DNA of 64,000 bases from an uncultured Lachnospiraceae bacterium (GTDB lineage: Bacteria; Bacillota; Clostridia; Lachnospirales; Lachnospiraceae), in assembly GCA_949878435.1 (NCBI GenBank), contig CATLAK010000010.1, positions 34,135 to 98,134 on the forward strand, given 5' to 3'. Under the pieces are notes generated by a model. That model was not told the DNA's origin. It ran no database searches and worked only from the letters and a program-made list of their open reading frames with translations. Shown here piece by piece: positions 1 to 9,800 of the stretch (its first letter is position 1; each line of letters begins with the position of its first letter). Position numbers and translations under genes: made by a program.

Positions 1-150
1 AAACAGCTTTGCGGACAAAGCATTTTCAAGCTGCTTGAGCGCCTGGCTTACCGCAGGCTGGGAAATCGACAGTTCTGCCGCCGCTGCTGTCAGACTCCCA
101 TACTTTGCAGTATAATAAAATATCTTATAATATTCAAGATTTTCTGCCAT
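1..150 (-). CDS. LysR-family transcriptional regulator, N-terminal part (cut by window edge)
   Basis: The first 50 residues are visible. They form a winged helix-turn-helix: MAENLEYYKIFYYTAKYGS leads into a helix-turn-helix with the typical LysR pattern SLTAAAAELSISQPAVSQAL followed by KQLE. The rest of the gene lies before base 1. It starts 12 bases after the stop of the unknown gene at 163-669, so the two are probably co-transcribed. The effector domain is not visible, so the target and ligand cannot be guessed. The family assignment from the helix-turn-helix is solid. Confidence 0.85.
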   Translation of the reverse strand, partial: MAENLEYYKIFYYTAKYGSLTAAAAELSISQPAVSQALKQLENALSAKLF

Positions 151-162
151 TCAAATCACCCT

Positions 163-669
163 TTACAATTCATCTCCCCTTCTCCATCTTCTGTCTATGT
201 CATTTTGACATAGGAAAAGGCTCTTCCTGCCAAGAAAGGGATTCATATTTCTTTTTACTTCCCCTCTGTCCCGAATCTTAAGATCCTCTGCCCCAAGAAC
301 AATGATCAACTTTGATCTTGCATGAAGAAGCTTTAATTTAGCTGCTAATACATCCAGACATTTATCCTCTTTAATTTCCGAATAGTCTTCAAAGCAGCTG
401 CTCATCTGCAAAAAGGAAATCGGGATGACACGATTTTCAAATTTCTCATCACTCTCCCAGTATAACAGATTCAGCCTCACATTGCGAAAGATTTCACTGT
501 GGGCGCGCAGCGTCCCTGCTATATCCGCCGCCATGGCTGTCACATAGTCCTTATCCAGTTCGCAGTCAATGACCAGCGTCATTTCAAGGATTCCTCCTGT
601 ATAATTTCCCGGCACATGCAATACACGCTCGACTCCATTTTTCAAGTTCATCTTAAGCAGCGCTTCCAT
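163..669 (-). CDS. Unknown 168-aa protein upstream of a LysR regulator gene
   Basis: I do not recognise this protein. It starts at an ATG behind a good ribosome site (GGGAGTGAGG). It has no signal peptide or membrane segment. The central part contains a hydrophobic strand (SKLIIVLGAEDLK, about residues 118-130) followed by a basic stretch, which could be the core of a Rossmann- or vWA-like alpha/beta fold, but the usual metal-site motif is not evident. The N-terminal half alternates strands and helices and contains NYTGGILEMTLVIDCE. It sits 12 bases ahead of the LysR start, so it is probably the first gene of that transcript. Confidence 0.55.
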   Translation of the reverse strand: MEALLKMNLKNGVERVLHVPGNYTGGILEMTLVIDCELDKDYVTAMAADIAGTLRAHSEIFRNVRLNLLYWESDEKFENRVIPISFLQMSSCFEDYSEIKEDKCLDVLAAKLKLLHARSKLIIVLGAEDLKIRDRGEVKRNMNPFLGRKSLFLCQNDIDRRWRRGDEL

Positions 670-706
670 ATTTCCTCACTCCCTTTATTCCTGCCTTTAT
701 TTACCC

Positions 707-760
707 AAAAAGAGCCGCTGCGCCGGTAAACGATCGTTTACTTTTGCAGCCGCCCCTCTT
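707..760 (-). terminator. Probable terminator of the chemoreceptor gene, with a 16-bp palindrome in its loop
   Basis: On the minus strand an imperfect stem (about GGCGGCTGC against GCAGCGGC) is followed by TTTTTGG. It begins about 20 bases after the chemoreceptor stop. The loop holds the perfect palindrome GTAAACGATCGTTTAC at 726-741. The stem has mismatches, so termination is likely but not certain. The palindrome could also be an operator for the next gene at 669. Confidence 0.5.
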
Positions 761-778
761 TTAACAGCCGTTAAGCTC

Positions 779-3022
779 TTACTCAATCTTAAATATTTTT
801 ACAGAATTATCCAAATCTTCCGCACCATCCTGCAGTCTGACTACGGCATCACTTAATTCCTGTGCCGCATTCATCAGCCGCTGGCTGCTGTTGCCCAATT
901 CGGAAGACGCCGCTTCTGTCTCATTGGATGTGGCAGAAATGCTCTCGATAGCAGCCATCGTATCCTCTTTCGCATCCTCGATGCCGTTTACACTGTAGAC
1001 GATATGGGTAATATTCTCGCCAAGTTCCTGTATCTGCTCATTGATATTGTTAAATACGTTGATCGTACTTCCCAGTGCCGCCGACTGCGTTACTACGATA
1101 TCGCCTGCTTTTTGCGCTGTCTTGATGGTGGTTGCCATTCTCTCCTGAATATGATTGATGATCTCAGCAATCTGCATGCCTGCATTTCCAGACTGATCTG
1201 CCAGCTTTCTGATCTCCGAGGAAACCACTGCAAATCCTCTTCCTGCCTCGCCTACTCTTGCCGCCTCGATAGAAGCGTTAAGCGACAATAAGTTGGTCTC
1301 ATCCGCAATTTCGTTGATGGTCTCGATAATGCTGCCGATTGCAGAAGATTCCTTGCTCAGCTCATCGATCTCGGCGATGATGGCTCTTGTAATCTCCGTC
1401 GAACTGTCCACCTTCTCCTCCAGATTTTTGACGATGACCATTCCTTCATTGACTGCATTCTTCGCCTCTTCTGTAAGTTCATTTACCTGCGTGGCTCTCT
1501 TATGCACCTCTTCAATCTTATTGGAAAGATCCTCCATCTGACTTGCACATTGTTCCGTATCGATCGTCTGCTGCACGATTCCGCCGTTGATATCCATAAC
1601 GGCACCGTTCATCTGATTGGCAACTTCCAGCAATACCTGTGAGTTTCCACGGACTGCTTCTGCCGAACTTGACACAAAGCTACTCACATTGGTCATCTTT
1701 TTGATCAGCCCCTTCATGCTCTTGATCATCTCGGCAATGTTGGATGTCAGCGCACGGAATTCATCCTTGCGCTTTGTCGCGATCTGACCTGTCAGATCCC
1801 CATCTGCCGTCTTCTTAAGTGCCCTGTTGGCACTGTTGAGCGCCTTGGAAATGCTGCCTGATATAATGATACCCAGAAGGATTGCTGCCAGTGCGCAAAG
1901 CACTACCGAGATAACGGCATATTGTAAAATCCGCTGTGCCCCTGCCATGATTTCTTCCTTGGGCATCACTGCGCACACCATCATATTGTTTTCCAGCTTA
2001 CGGTAGGTAAATAAAATCTCCCTGCCATTGTAAACGACATATTCTCTTCCCTGGTCTTCCTCCAGAGATGCCGCCTTTTGATAAAATTCCGTCTCCGAAA
2101 AGGCAATCTGCTCATTTCCGCTTACAATCTGGGCACCCTCCCCCATCACCAGTCCCTGTACGCTCTGATCACTGATTTTAGCATTGTCAAGGATGTTCTG
2201 CAGGAAGTCTCTTTTCACATCTATAATGATATATCCCACCGGTTTATTGTTGGTACTTCTAAGAATCCTTACATAGGACATACCATATAAATCGGTCCCT
2301 TTTCCTGTAAATTCATCAATAGAGGGGTGGGATTCTATCCACATATCCTCCACAATATTTTCCTGGACATATTTTCCTTCTTCTGACTCGCAAAATGCCG
2401 TGTAGACGTCATCATTGATTGGTCCTTTGTCCGTACATGCCTTCCCTGTCTGGGCAATTACCACGATCTGGCTTATGTATTCATCCGCAACCAGTTCGCC
2501 GTTGATGACCAACTTGGTGTTCATGAGCATAGACTCCGTCTGCTTGCCACCGCCAGAATAATAATCCGTAAGTGTTTCATTTACAGAAAGTCTGGTGGAC
2601 ATCAGCTTCACATTTTCAAATACCAGATCATAATACTTTCCGAGTGTCACCACGCTGCTGTTTGCCGCATCCTCATATGCCTCTTCGAGAGTCGTGCTGC
2701 TCACGGAGTAAATCAGTGCGATTGTCAGAATAAACAAAAAGATGGGAGCAAAAAAAGCAATGATCAGCTTCGTCCTAAGGTGCTGGGATTGCCCGGGAAC
2801 CTTTTCTATTTTTATCTTTTCCGGCTTTTGCTTATCTGTAATTCTTTTCTCCGTTTTTTGCTTTTCAGACTTCTTCTTTTCCGGCTTGATTTTCTCTGGC
2901 TTTTTCTTTTCCGGTTTCACTTTTTCCTTTTTTATCTTCTCCGGTTTTATCTTTTCCGGTTTTTTTATTTCAGTTTTTTTCTTTTCTTTTAACTGGTTAT
3001 CCGGCATCTTTTTCCTTGCCAT
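779..3022 (-). CDS. Methyl-accepting chemotaxis protein with a Lys-Pro-Glu rich cytoplasmic tail
   Basis: This is a membrane chemoreceptor that would signal to CheA/CheW. I chose the start at 3022 ([10 protein letters not shown]), which has GAGGT seven bases ahead; an upstream in-frame ATG at 3148 lacks such a site and lies inside the probable promoter/leader. Residues about 12-74 are a run of K-x-(P)EK units before the first membrane helix (about 84-107). An extracellular dCache-like sensor follows, then a second helix, a HAMP region ([23 protein letters not shown]) and the signalling hairpin with the conserved tip ([20 protein letters not shown]). It is single-gene, flanked by hairpins. The ligand is unknown. 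The charged N-terminal tail is unusual for the family. Confidence 0.93.
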   Translation of the reverse strand: MARKKMPDNQLKEKKKTEIKKPEKIKPEKIKKEKVKPEKKKPEKIKPEKKKSEKQKTEKRITDKQKPEKIKIEKVPGQSQHLRTKLIIAFFAPIFLFILTIALIYSVSSTTLEEAYEDAANSSVVTLGKYYDLVFENVKLMSTRLSVNETLTDYYSGGGKQTESMLMNTKLVINGELVADEYISQIVVIAQTGKACTDKGPINDDVYTAFCESEEGKYVQENIVEDMWIESHPSIDEFTGKGTDLYGMSYVRILRSTNNKPVGYIIIDVKRDFLQNILDNAKISDQSVQGLVMGEGAQIVSGNEQIAFSETEFYQKAASLEEDQGREYVVYNGREILFTYRKLENNMMVCAVMPKEEIMAGAQRILQYAVISVVLCALAAILLGIIISGSISKALNSANRALKKTADGDLTGQIATKRKDEFRALTSNIAEMIKSMKGLIKKMTNVSSFVSSSAEAVRGNSQVLLEVANQMNGAVMDINGGIVQQTIDTEQCASQMEDLSNKIEEVHKRATQVNELTEEAKNAVNEGMVIVKNLEEKVDSSTEITRAIIAEIDELSKESSAIGSIIETINEIADETNLLSLNASIEAARVGEAGRGFAVVSSEIRKLADQSGNAGMQIAEIINHIQERMATTIKTAQKAGDIVVTQSAALGSTINVFNNINEQIQELGENITHIVYSVNGIEDAKEDTMAAIESISATSNETEAASSELGNSSQRLMNAAQELSDAVVRLQDGAEDLDNSVKIFKIE

Positions 3023-3152
3023 ATTCTTACCTCGCTTTTCATCCCATGATAGATGTCTTGGAACCGCAAAAGTCATCCTCTGTAAATGCCCATCCCCAAA
3101 ACAGAACAATTGCCTAGCACTTATTACTATAATTTTCAATATATTCATTCAT

Positions 3153-3181
3153 ATTTTATCAATGTTTAACAATATTTACAA
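3153..3181 (-). promoter_or_regulatory. Sigma-A type promoter for the chemoreceptor gene
   Basis: On the minus strand TTGTAA (3176-3181), a 17-base spacer and TAAAAT (3153-3158) fit a vegetative promoter. Transcription would begin near 3146 and give a leader of about 125 bases before the chosen start at 3022. The rest of the 3023-3341 gap holds the repeat element and hairpin listed separately; I see no gene there. Confidence 0.6.
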
Positions 3182-3217
3182 TAAAAAAATAAGATTTTCC
3201 GGCATATGGTTCGGATA

Positions 3218-3262
3218 AAACAAACGCCCCGCTCTACGCGTGCCATCGTTTGTATAGACTTT
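3218..3262 (-). repeat. Dispersed hairpin element, copy a
   Basis: This is one of five related intergenic segments. On the minus strand it reads as a link ending in TATA, then a GC-rich foldback (GATGGCACGCG, then GAGCGGGGCGT) and then GTTTG. It directly follows the inverted repeat at 3263-3294. The other copies are at 6771, 30182, 50455 and 54237. This copy keeps the GCGGGGCGT arm and the trailing GTTTG but has a different link. Confidence 0.5.
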
Positions 3263-3294
3263 GCGGACGGAATATACTACCATATTCCGTCCGC
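3263..3294 (-). terminator. Perfect inverted repeat downstream of the sugar permease operon
   Basis: GCGGACGGAATAT pairs with ATATTCCGTCCGC across a short loop, giving a 13-bp GC-rich stem 47 bases past the last permease stop. There is no proper T-run on either strand, so it may be an mRNA-protecting 3' hairpin rather than a true intrinsic terminator. Confidence 0.55.
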
Positions 3295-3341
3295 CACAAT
3301 GGAAGTAACAAATATTGCATAATTGGATTTGTCTAAATGAT

Positions 3342-4184
3342 TTAACCCTTTACTGCTCCTGCCACAACCCCTTCAATAATGTATTTCTGGCATGCCAGAT
3401 AGAAAATGACGATGGGGATAATTGCCAGAACCAGCATTGCCATCATCTGCCCCATCTCAACTGCGCCATAACCGCCCTTTAAATACTGGACAGCAATAGG
3501 AATCGTCTTCCACTTTCTCTGGTCAAGTACCAGATATGGAAGCAGGTAGTCATTCCAGATCCACATTGCCTGAAGGATTGCAACTGTGATCATGGTAGGC
3601 TTCATAATCGGAAGAACCACTCCAAAAAAGGTCTGCAGAGGATTACATCCGTCAATCATAGCCGCCTCTTCTATCTCAAGCGGTATAGATTTAACGAAAC
3701 CAACAAACATGAAGATTGCCAGCCCTGCACCAAATCCTAAGTAAACGAAAATAATACCGAAAGGATTAGAGCAATGCAGCATATTTGCAATCTTGGATAA
3801 TGTAAACATTACCATCTGGAAGGGTACAATCATAGAGAACGCACACAACATATAAAAGGTTCTCGAAAAAGCACTGTTTACACGTGCTATATACCATGCA
3901 CACATAGATGTGCAAAGGCAGATCAAAAGTACGGATATAACCGTAATGAAAAGTGAAACAACAAAGGCTCCGAAGAAATTGGTCTTCTCAATACCCTTTG
4001 TGTAGTTCAAAAACTCCACAAACGACTTTTCATTGGGAAGTGCAAAGGGAGTCTTGTTAATCCAGACTTTACTTTTAAAAGAGTTATATACAACAATGAC
4101 AATGGGGAGAATATACACTACAGATAAAATCGTGAAAAAGAGTGTAAGCGCCCACCCATGTTTTGCTTTTCTAGCATTTTCCAT
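3342..4184 (-). CDS. Sugar ABC transporter permease, MalG-type (CUT1)
   Basis: Inner permease subunit of a carbohydrate importer. About six hydrophobic segments are visible, and the EAA loop (EEAAMIDGCNPLQTFFGV) contacts the ATPase. The start at 4184 (MENARKAKHG) follows a GGAGGTG ribosome site. Its ATG overlaps the stop of the preceding permease by one base (TAATG), so the two are translationally coupled. The protein ends with the usual GVVAGAVKG tail of MalG/MsmG-type permeases. No ATPase gene is present, as in systems that share one MsmK-type ATPase. The substrate cannot be read from sequence; an oligosaccharide is likely. Confidence 0.93.
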   Translation of the reverse strand: MENARKAKHGWALTLFFTILSVVYILPIVIVVYNSFKSKVWINKTPFALPNEKSFVEFLNYTKGIEKTNFFGAFVVSLFITVISVLLICLCTSMCAWYIARVNSAFSRTFYMLCAFSMIVPFQMVMFTLSKIANMLHCSNPFGIIFVYLGFGAGLAIFMFVGFVKSIPLEIEEAAMIDGCNPLQTFFGVVLPIMKPTMITVAILQAMWIWNDYLLPYLVLDQRKWKTIPIAVQYLKGGYGAVEMGQMMAMLVLAIIPIVIFYLACQKYIIEGVVAGAVKG

Positions 4185-5026
4185 TATTGCTGCACCTCCT
4201 TCGATCTTGTTGCGCGGAGCTGAATAATCGCAATCACTGCAACCAAAATAAAGAATACAACCGCTTTTGCCTGTCCAACACCTTCCCATCCATTTCTGCC
4301 ATAGAAGGTATTGTAAATATTAAGGGCAAGCAATTCTGACCTGTCTGACGGTGCACCTGCTGTCAACGCCAAGTTCTGGTCATATAACTTGAATGCATTC
4401 GTCAACGTTAAGAAGGTACAAATCGTTATAGAAGGCATTACCATTGGAATCGTAACACTCTTAAGTGTCTGAAACTTCGTTGCTCCGTCAATTTTCGCTG
4501 CTTCAATCAGATCCCCCGGGACATTCTGGATACCTGCAATATAGATGATCATCATATAACCAATCTGCTGCCAGTTAAGCAAAATAACTAAGCCCCAGAA
4601 ACCATATTTTTCACTGAACGTTAAGGTCAGATCATATCTTGCCAGAATACCATTAAGAATCAGCTGCCAAATATAACCAAGTACGATGCCGCCGATCAGA
4701 TTTGGCATAAAAAACACTGTCCTGAAAACGTTCGTTCCCTTAATTCCCTTGGTAAGAAGAAGGGCAACTGCAAATGCCAGAACATTGATCGATATAACCG
4801 CAACCAATGAAAACAAAGCTGTATACCATAATGCATGAACAAAAGTAGGATCGCCCCAAATTTTAGCATAATTGCTGAACCCTATCAATTTCGCATCTTT
4901 TACCGTCGTAAAACTGCAGAATGATAAATATACACCCATAATAAAGGGGATTATAAAAAATACCGTAAATGCCGCCGCTGTAGGCAATGCAAATATAGGG
5001 AAATATTTTTTTATAGTTTTCTCCAT
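4184..5026 (-). CDS. Sugar ABC transporter permease, MalF-type (CUT1)
   Basis: Second membrane subunit of the same importer. It begins MEKTIKKYFPIFALPTAAAF after an AGGAGAGAGG-like ribosome site and has about six membrane segments. Its EAA loop reads EAAKIDGATKFQTLKSVTIP. Its 280-aa length is normal for short MalF/MsmF relatives without the large periplasmic loop. A strong hairpin at 5047-5078 separates it from the binding-protein gene upstream, which would let the binding protein be made in excess over the permeases. Confidence 0.93.
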   Translation of the reverse strand: MEKTIKKYFPIFALPTAAAFTVFFIIPFIMGVYLSFCSFTTVKDAKLIGFSNYAKIWGDPTFVHALWYTALFSLVAVISINVLAFAVALLLTKGIKGTNVFRTVFFMPNLIGGIVLGYIWQLILNGILARYDLTLTFSEKYGFWGLVILLNWQQIGYMMIIYIAGIQNVPGDLIEAAKIDGATKFQTLKSVTIPMVMPSITICTFLTLTNAFKLYDQNLALTAGAPSDRSELLALNIYNTFYGRNGWEGVGQAKAVVFFILVAVIAIIQLRATRSKEVQQ

Positions 5027-5046
5027 GATATCCTCTCTCCTAATCC

Positions 5047-5078
5047 AAGAGGGTGAACGAAAAATCGTTCACCCTCTT
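5047..5078 (-). promoter_or_regulatory. Intra-operon stem-loop between binding protein and permease genes
   Basis: A perfect 14-bp stem (AAGAGGGTGAACGA and its complement) closes a 4-base loop. No U-tract follows, so it probably protects the 3' end of the binding-protein message or partly attenuates transcription. This arrangement is well known in binding-protein-dependent ABC operons and explains unequal subunit levels. Confidence 0.75.
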
Positions 5079-5114
5079 ATATGTCCTTAGGGCCTTTAAC
5101 TATATCATTATCAA

Positions 5115-6545
5115 TTAGTTATTAGCTGCCTGATATTCTGTAGCCCAACCATCAACGAATGCTGTTACAACTGCATCCCATTCGCCAGTTCCTGCTGCAT
5201 ATTCTGTAAGTGCAGAACCAACGCCATCCTTCCATGTCTCTGAAGGGATTGTAGGGAAGCACCAAGCTACGGATGTCTTTCCACCTGCAATGTACTCATC
5301 TGCTGCTTTGATCAGAGCGTTCTCTGCAACATATCCATCGTCAAATGTTGAGAAAGGTGTTAAGAATCCCATTGTGTTAGCCATTGCATCTCTACCTTCG
5401 TCAGATGTGATAACCCATGCTAAGAAATCAAGTGTTGCCTGGATATCAGCTTCTGATGCCTGGCTGTTTACACACCAGTAGTTTTCAGAACCTGTACAAA
5501 GTCCCTGGTTCTCTTCGCCTTCAGCGCCGATGAAGATCGGAAGCATTCCAAGATCATCGTCTGTCATTCCAGCGTTGATCAGGTTACCATACTCCCATGT
5601 ACCATTCTGGAAGAATACAGCCTCACCTAAAGCAAATTCAGCTTCTGCTTCATCACCAGTCTTGCTGGAAAGAAGGGTAGGTGCGCATGTAGAATTGTTG
5701 ATGTAAAGATCCCAGATTGCTTTGTAGTTGTCAAGGTATGTACCTTCGATAGCTGCAACTGAGCTGTAGCCGTTTCCTTCAAACTCATAGTAGATAGGAA
5801 GGTTAGCAAGGTGTGTCTTAAATCTCCAGTCAGAGGATGAATCCATACCAGCTGAAGTGAACGCGCCTTCAACGCCTAAATCTTCTTTGTTAGCCTGAAT
5901 GCTTTCAGCAACTGCCTTTAACTGATCGAAGCTGTTGATTTCAGCTACGTCAGAAATTACAGCGTAATCCTTTGTAAGGTAGTCAGCCATGATTGTCTTG
6001 TTGTAGATGATACCGTAAGTTTCGATAACGTAAGCAATACCGGTTACTGCATCGCCCTCTTTGAGTACGAAGTCATCGCTCTTTACATTCTTGTAAAGTT
6101 CGCTGCCTGATAAATCATAGCAGTAGTCTTTCCATGTAGCCATACCTACAGGTCCGTTTACCTGGAACAGTGTAGGAGCTTCTGTCTTAGCGATTTCTGA
6201 CTTCAGGGTTGATTCGTATGTACTTGATGCTGCTGTAACAACGTCAACCTGAACGCCTGTCTGCTCTGTGTACTTAGCTGCTAATGCAACCCAGTCATCT
6301 GCCTGCTCAGGTTTGAAGTTCAGGTAGTATACAGAACCACCTTCTGCGCTTGCTGCTGCATCATCTGCAGGTGCCTCTGCTTCAGCGTCAGCTGCTGCAT
6401 CGTCTGCAGGTGCTTCTGCTTCTGTCTCAGCTGCTGCGTCATCTGCAGGTGCCGGTGTTGTTGTGTCGTCGGAACCGCCGCAGCCAATCAGCATGCTGGA
6501 TACCATTGCAACACAAAGTAATGCACTAATTACTTTCTTTTTCAT
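5115..6545 (-). CDS. Extracellular sugar-binding lipoprotein (SBP, CUT1)
   Basis: Lipoprotein that captures sugar for the two downstream permeases. The start at 6545 (MKKKVISALLC) has AGGAAAGG ahead and gives a classic lipoprotein signal with lipobox MLIGCGG. After the anchor Cys comes a low-complexity linker with three APADDAAA units rich in Ala, Asp and Glu, probably a flexible tether through the wall. The remaining roughly 400 residues have the SBP_bac type 1 pattern, with Trp-rich sugar contacts and a C-terminal SSxSAWxxG-like region (ETWKDGVGSALTEYA). It is first in its operon, with a cre-like operator at the promoter, suggesting carbon-source control. Confidence 0.93.
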   Translation of the reverse strand: MKKKVISALLCVAMVSSMLIGCGGSDDTTTPAPADDAAAETEAEAPADDAAADAEAEAPADDAAASAEGGSVYYLNFKPEQADDWVALAAKYTEQTGVQVDVVTAASSTYESTLKSEIAKTEAPTLFQVNGPVGMATWKDYCYDLSGSELYKNVKSDDFVLKEGDAVTGIAYVIETYGIIYNKTIMADYLTKDYAVISDVAEINSFDQLKAVAESIQANKEDLGVEGAFTSAGMDSSSDWRFKTHLANLPIYYEFEGNGYSSVAAIEGTYLDNYKAIWDLYINNSTCAPTLLSSKTGDEAEAEFALGEAVFFQNGTWEYGNLINAGMTDDDLGMLPIFIGAEGEENQGLCTGSENYWCVNSQASEADIQATLDFLAWVITSDEGRDAMANTMGFLTPFSTFDDGYVAENALIKAADEYIAGGKTSVAWCFPTIPSETWKDGVGSALTEYAAGTGEWDAVVTAFVDGWATEYQAANN

Positions 6546-6597
6546 AATAATACCTTTCCTCTCCTTTATTAAATTATTATGTTTCACGGAAGCATTT

Positions 6598-6612
6598 TGG
6601 AAACGTTTCCGC
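6598..6612 (-). promoter_or_regulatory. cre/LacI-type operator upstream of the sugar ABC operon
   Basis: TTGGAAACGTTTCCG contains the perfect palindrome GGAAACGTTTCC and matches the catabolite-responsive element consensus at all but the last position. It lies just downstream of the predicted transcription start and about 55-65 bases ahead of the binding-protein ATG, where a bound CcpA or a LacI-family specific repressor would block transcription. No local LacI gene is in the window. Confidence 0.65.
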
Positions 6613-6622
6613 GTTTATATTT

Positions 6623-6651
6623 AAGATAACATTTATGACAGAATTTTGCAA
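6623..6651 (-). promoter_or_regulatory. Promoter of the sugar ABC operon
   Basis: Minus strand TTGCAA (6646-6651), 17 bases, TATCTT (6623-6628). The cre-like palindrome follows within 25 bases, which supports this as the regulated start. Confidence 0.5.
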
Positions 6652-6770
6652 GACTTGTTTCGCATTTTAGGAGATTATCCAAATAATTTCGTCGCTTTTG
6701 CAGATTTATCACCTCTTTTTTTGTATAATTTGTACATGTTTTATTTTTGTTTTTCAGCATATCGCCATCA

Positions 6771-6814
6771 AACAAACACTGCCACGCTCCGCGAGACAGC
6801 TTATTGTAATAAAA
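6771..6814 (-). repeat. Dispersed hairpin element, copy b
   Basis: On the minus strand it begins with the T-run of the carB terminator, then TTATTACAATAAGCTG, the foldback TCTCGCGGAGCGTGGC and then GTTTG. It is close to the copies at 30182 and 50455. It lies between carB and the sugar ABC promoter. Confidence 0.55.
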
Positions 6815-6836
6815 GGCAGGGAGTTTTTTCCCTGCC
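6811..6836 (-). terminator. Intrinsic terminator of carAB
   Basis: GGCAGGGA, a six-base loop (AAAAAC), TCCCTGCC and then TTTTATT on the minus strand, seven bases after the carB stop. It is a textbook rho-independent terminator. Confidence 0.9.
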
Positions 6837-6842
6837 TGATTT

Positions 6843-9800
6843 TTAAATTGAAGCAATGTCTATCAATGTAAACTGATCGTTTGCATTTTCAAGGCTGGTC
6901 ACCAGCGCCCTCGCCGTATCCATTGCCGTGATACAGTTCACGCCGGTTTCAATGGAAGTCCTCCTGATCAGGAATCCATCCCTGGACTTGTCCCGCCCCT
7001 GGGTAGGGGTATCGATCACCAGATCGATTCTGTGTCCTAAAATCAAATCCATGACGGTAGGGGATTCCTGGGAAATCTTATTTACCTTGCGGGCTTTCAC
7101 ACCGGCTTCATTTAAAGCTGCCGCCGTGCTTCTGGTGGCATAGATGGTATAGCCAAGCTTTTCAAACCTCCGCCCGATTTCCACTGCCTCGCCTTTATCC
7201 GCATCCTTGACCGTGATGATCATCTGCTTATGCTTCGGCAGATCCACCCCGGCTCCTAAGAACGCTTTGTAAAGCGCCTCATTAAAGGTTCTGGCAATCC
7301 CAAGGCATTCCCCTGTAGACTTCATTTCCGGTCCAAGACTTATTTCCGCACCTCTGATCTTCTCAAAAGAAAATACCGGCATCTTGATTGCAAAATAATC
7401 CGCCTCCGGCTGCAATCCCGGTTCATATCCAAGCTCCCTGATGGTCTTGCCAATGATTACCCATGTGGCGAGATCCACAATAGGAATCCCCGTCACTTTA
7501 CTGATATAAGGAACCGTCCGTGAAGACCGGGGATTGACTTCTATTACATAGACTTCCTCCCCTATGGCAATGAACTGGATGTTAATCAATCCCTTCACAT
7601 GGAGCGCCTTGGCAAGTCTTCTGGTGTATTCTGCAATCTTTTCTTTGACTGTATCCGAAATCGTAGGCGCCGGATAGACGGAAATACTGTCGCCTGAATG
7701 GACCCCTGTCCTTTCGATATGCTCCATGATACCCGGTATCAGGATATCTGTGCCGTCACAGACCGCATCCACCTCTATCTCCTTGCCCTGCAGATATTTG
7801 TCCACAAGGATGGGGTGATCCTGGGCAATCCTGTTGATTATGTTCATGAACTCTTCTATTTCTTCATCAGAGATGGCAATCTGCATTCCCTGACCGCCAA
7901 GCACGTAGGAAGGTCTCACAAGCACCGGATATCCCAGCCTGTTTGCCACTTCTTTTGCTTCCTGCGCGGTGTAGACCGTTCCTCCTGCCGCCCTTGGAAT
8001 CTTAGTCTGTTCCAGAATCTTGTCAAACAGCTCACGATCCTCTGCGGCATCCACATCTTCCGCTTTTGTCCCAAGAATGGGAACTCCCATTTTCATAAGG
8101 CTTTCCGTCAGCTTGATTGCCGTCTGCCCGCCGAACTGCACCACTGCCCCGTCGGGCTTTTCTATATTTACAATGCTTTCCACATCCTCGGGAGTAAGAG
8201 GTTCAAAATACAGCTTATCCGCAATATCAAAATCGGTGCTCACCGTCTCCGGGTTGTTGTTTATAATGATTGTCTCATACCCGGCTTTTGCAAATGCCCA
8301 TGTAGCATGGACAGAGCAGTAGTCAAATTCGATCCCCTGCCCGATCCTGATAGGACCAGAGCCAAGCACCAGCACTTTCTTAGGCGGATTGGTCTTGACC
8401 GCTTCATTCTCGCCGCCGTATACCGAATAATAATAGGGGGTGCTCGCCTCAAATTCAGCGGCACAGGTATCTACCATTTTATAGACGGCTACGATTCCGT
8501 TGTCGTAACGCATCTTCTTGATTTCTTCTTCTGCTATGCCGGTCAGCCTGCCGATCACGTTATCCGGAAATTCCAGCCGCTTTGCCTCCCTCAATAGTTC
8601 CACGCTTAAAGGCTTTGTCTTAAGGGTCTGTTCCATTTCCACCAGGATTGCAATCTTGTCGATGAACCAATGGTCGATCATGGTGATTGCATGGATGGTG
8701 TCATAGTCGATTCCTTTGCGCAGCGCCTCGGCAATCACATAAATCCGCTGATCGTCCACCACATGCAGCCTCTCTTCCAATTCCTCTTTGGAAAGAGCGC
8801 TGAAATCATAGCTGAGCAGGCAGTCCACATGCTGCTCTAAGGAACGGATTGCCTTCATGAGCGCCCCCTCAAAGCTGTTACAGATGCTCATGACCTCTCC
8901 GGTGGCCTTCATCTGGGTGGTCAGCGTCCGCTTTGCCGTAATAAATTTGTCAAAAGGAAGTCTCGGCAGCTTCACCACGCAGTAGTCTAAGGTCGGTTCA
9001 AAACTTGCATAAGTCTTTCCGGTAATGGCGTTTTTGATTTCATCCAGTGTATAGCCCAGCGCGATCTTGGCGGCGACCTTTGCGATCGGGTACCCCGTCG
9101 CCTTGCTTGCAAGCGCCGAAGAACGGCTCACGCGGGGATTGACCTCAATCACGCAATATTCAAAGCTGGTGGGATGGAGGGCAAACTGCACATTACATCC
9201 GCCTGTGATTTTCAGTTCGTTTATAATATTAAGCGCAGAGGTACGGAGCATCTGATATTCCTTATCCCCCAGCGTCTGGGAAGGAGCCACTACAATGCTG
9301 TCCCCTGTATGAACGCCCACGGGATCGATGTTTTCCATATTACACACGGTAATGCAATTGCCTGCGCTGTCGCGCATCACTTCATACTCGATTTCCTTCC
9401 ATCCCGCAATGCAGCGTTCCACCAGGACCTGCCCCACACGGGAAAGACGAAGACCGTTTTCCAAAATGCTTTCCAGTTCTTCCTGATTGTGGGCGATGCC
9501 GCCGCCGGAGCCTCCCAGCGTATAAGCAGGACGCAGTACCACAGGATAGCCGATGGACTTGGTAAAGATAACGCCGTCCTCCACCGTCTCCACCACCTTA
9601 GAAGCAGCGCAGGGTTCGCCGATCTTTTCCATGGTGTCTTTAAACTCCTGCCGGTCTTCCGCCTTCTTGATGGTAGCCGCCGTGGTTCCCAGCAGTCTGA
9701 CATGATGGGACGCCAAAAATCCGGATTCTTCTAACTCCATTCCGAGATTCAGCCCTGCCTGTCCGCCCAAGGTAGGCAGAATACTGTCGGGCTTTTCTTT

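Noticed and set aside
7698..8597. Long plus-strand open frame opposite carB
   Set aside because: It has no ribosome site, its translation shows no family pattern, and it lies wholly inside the highly conserved carB gene; it is a shadow frame.
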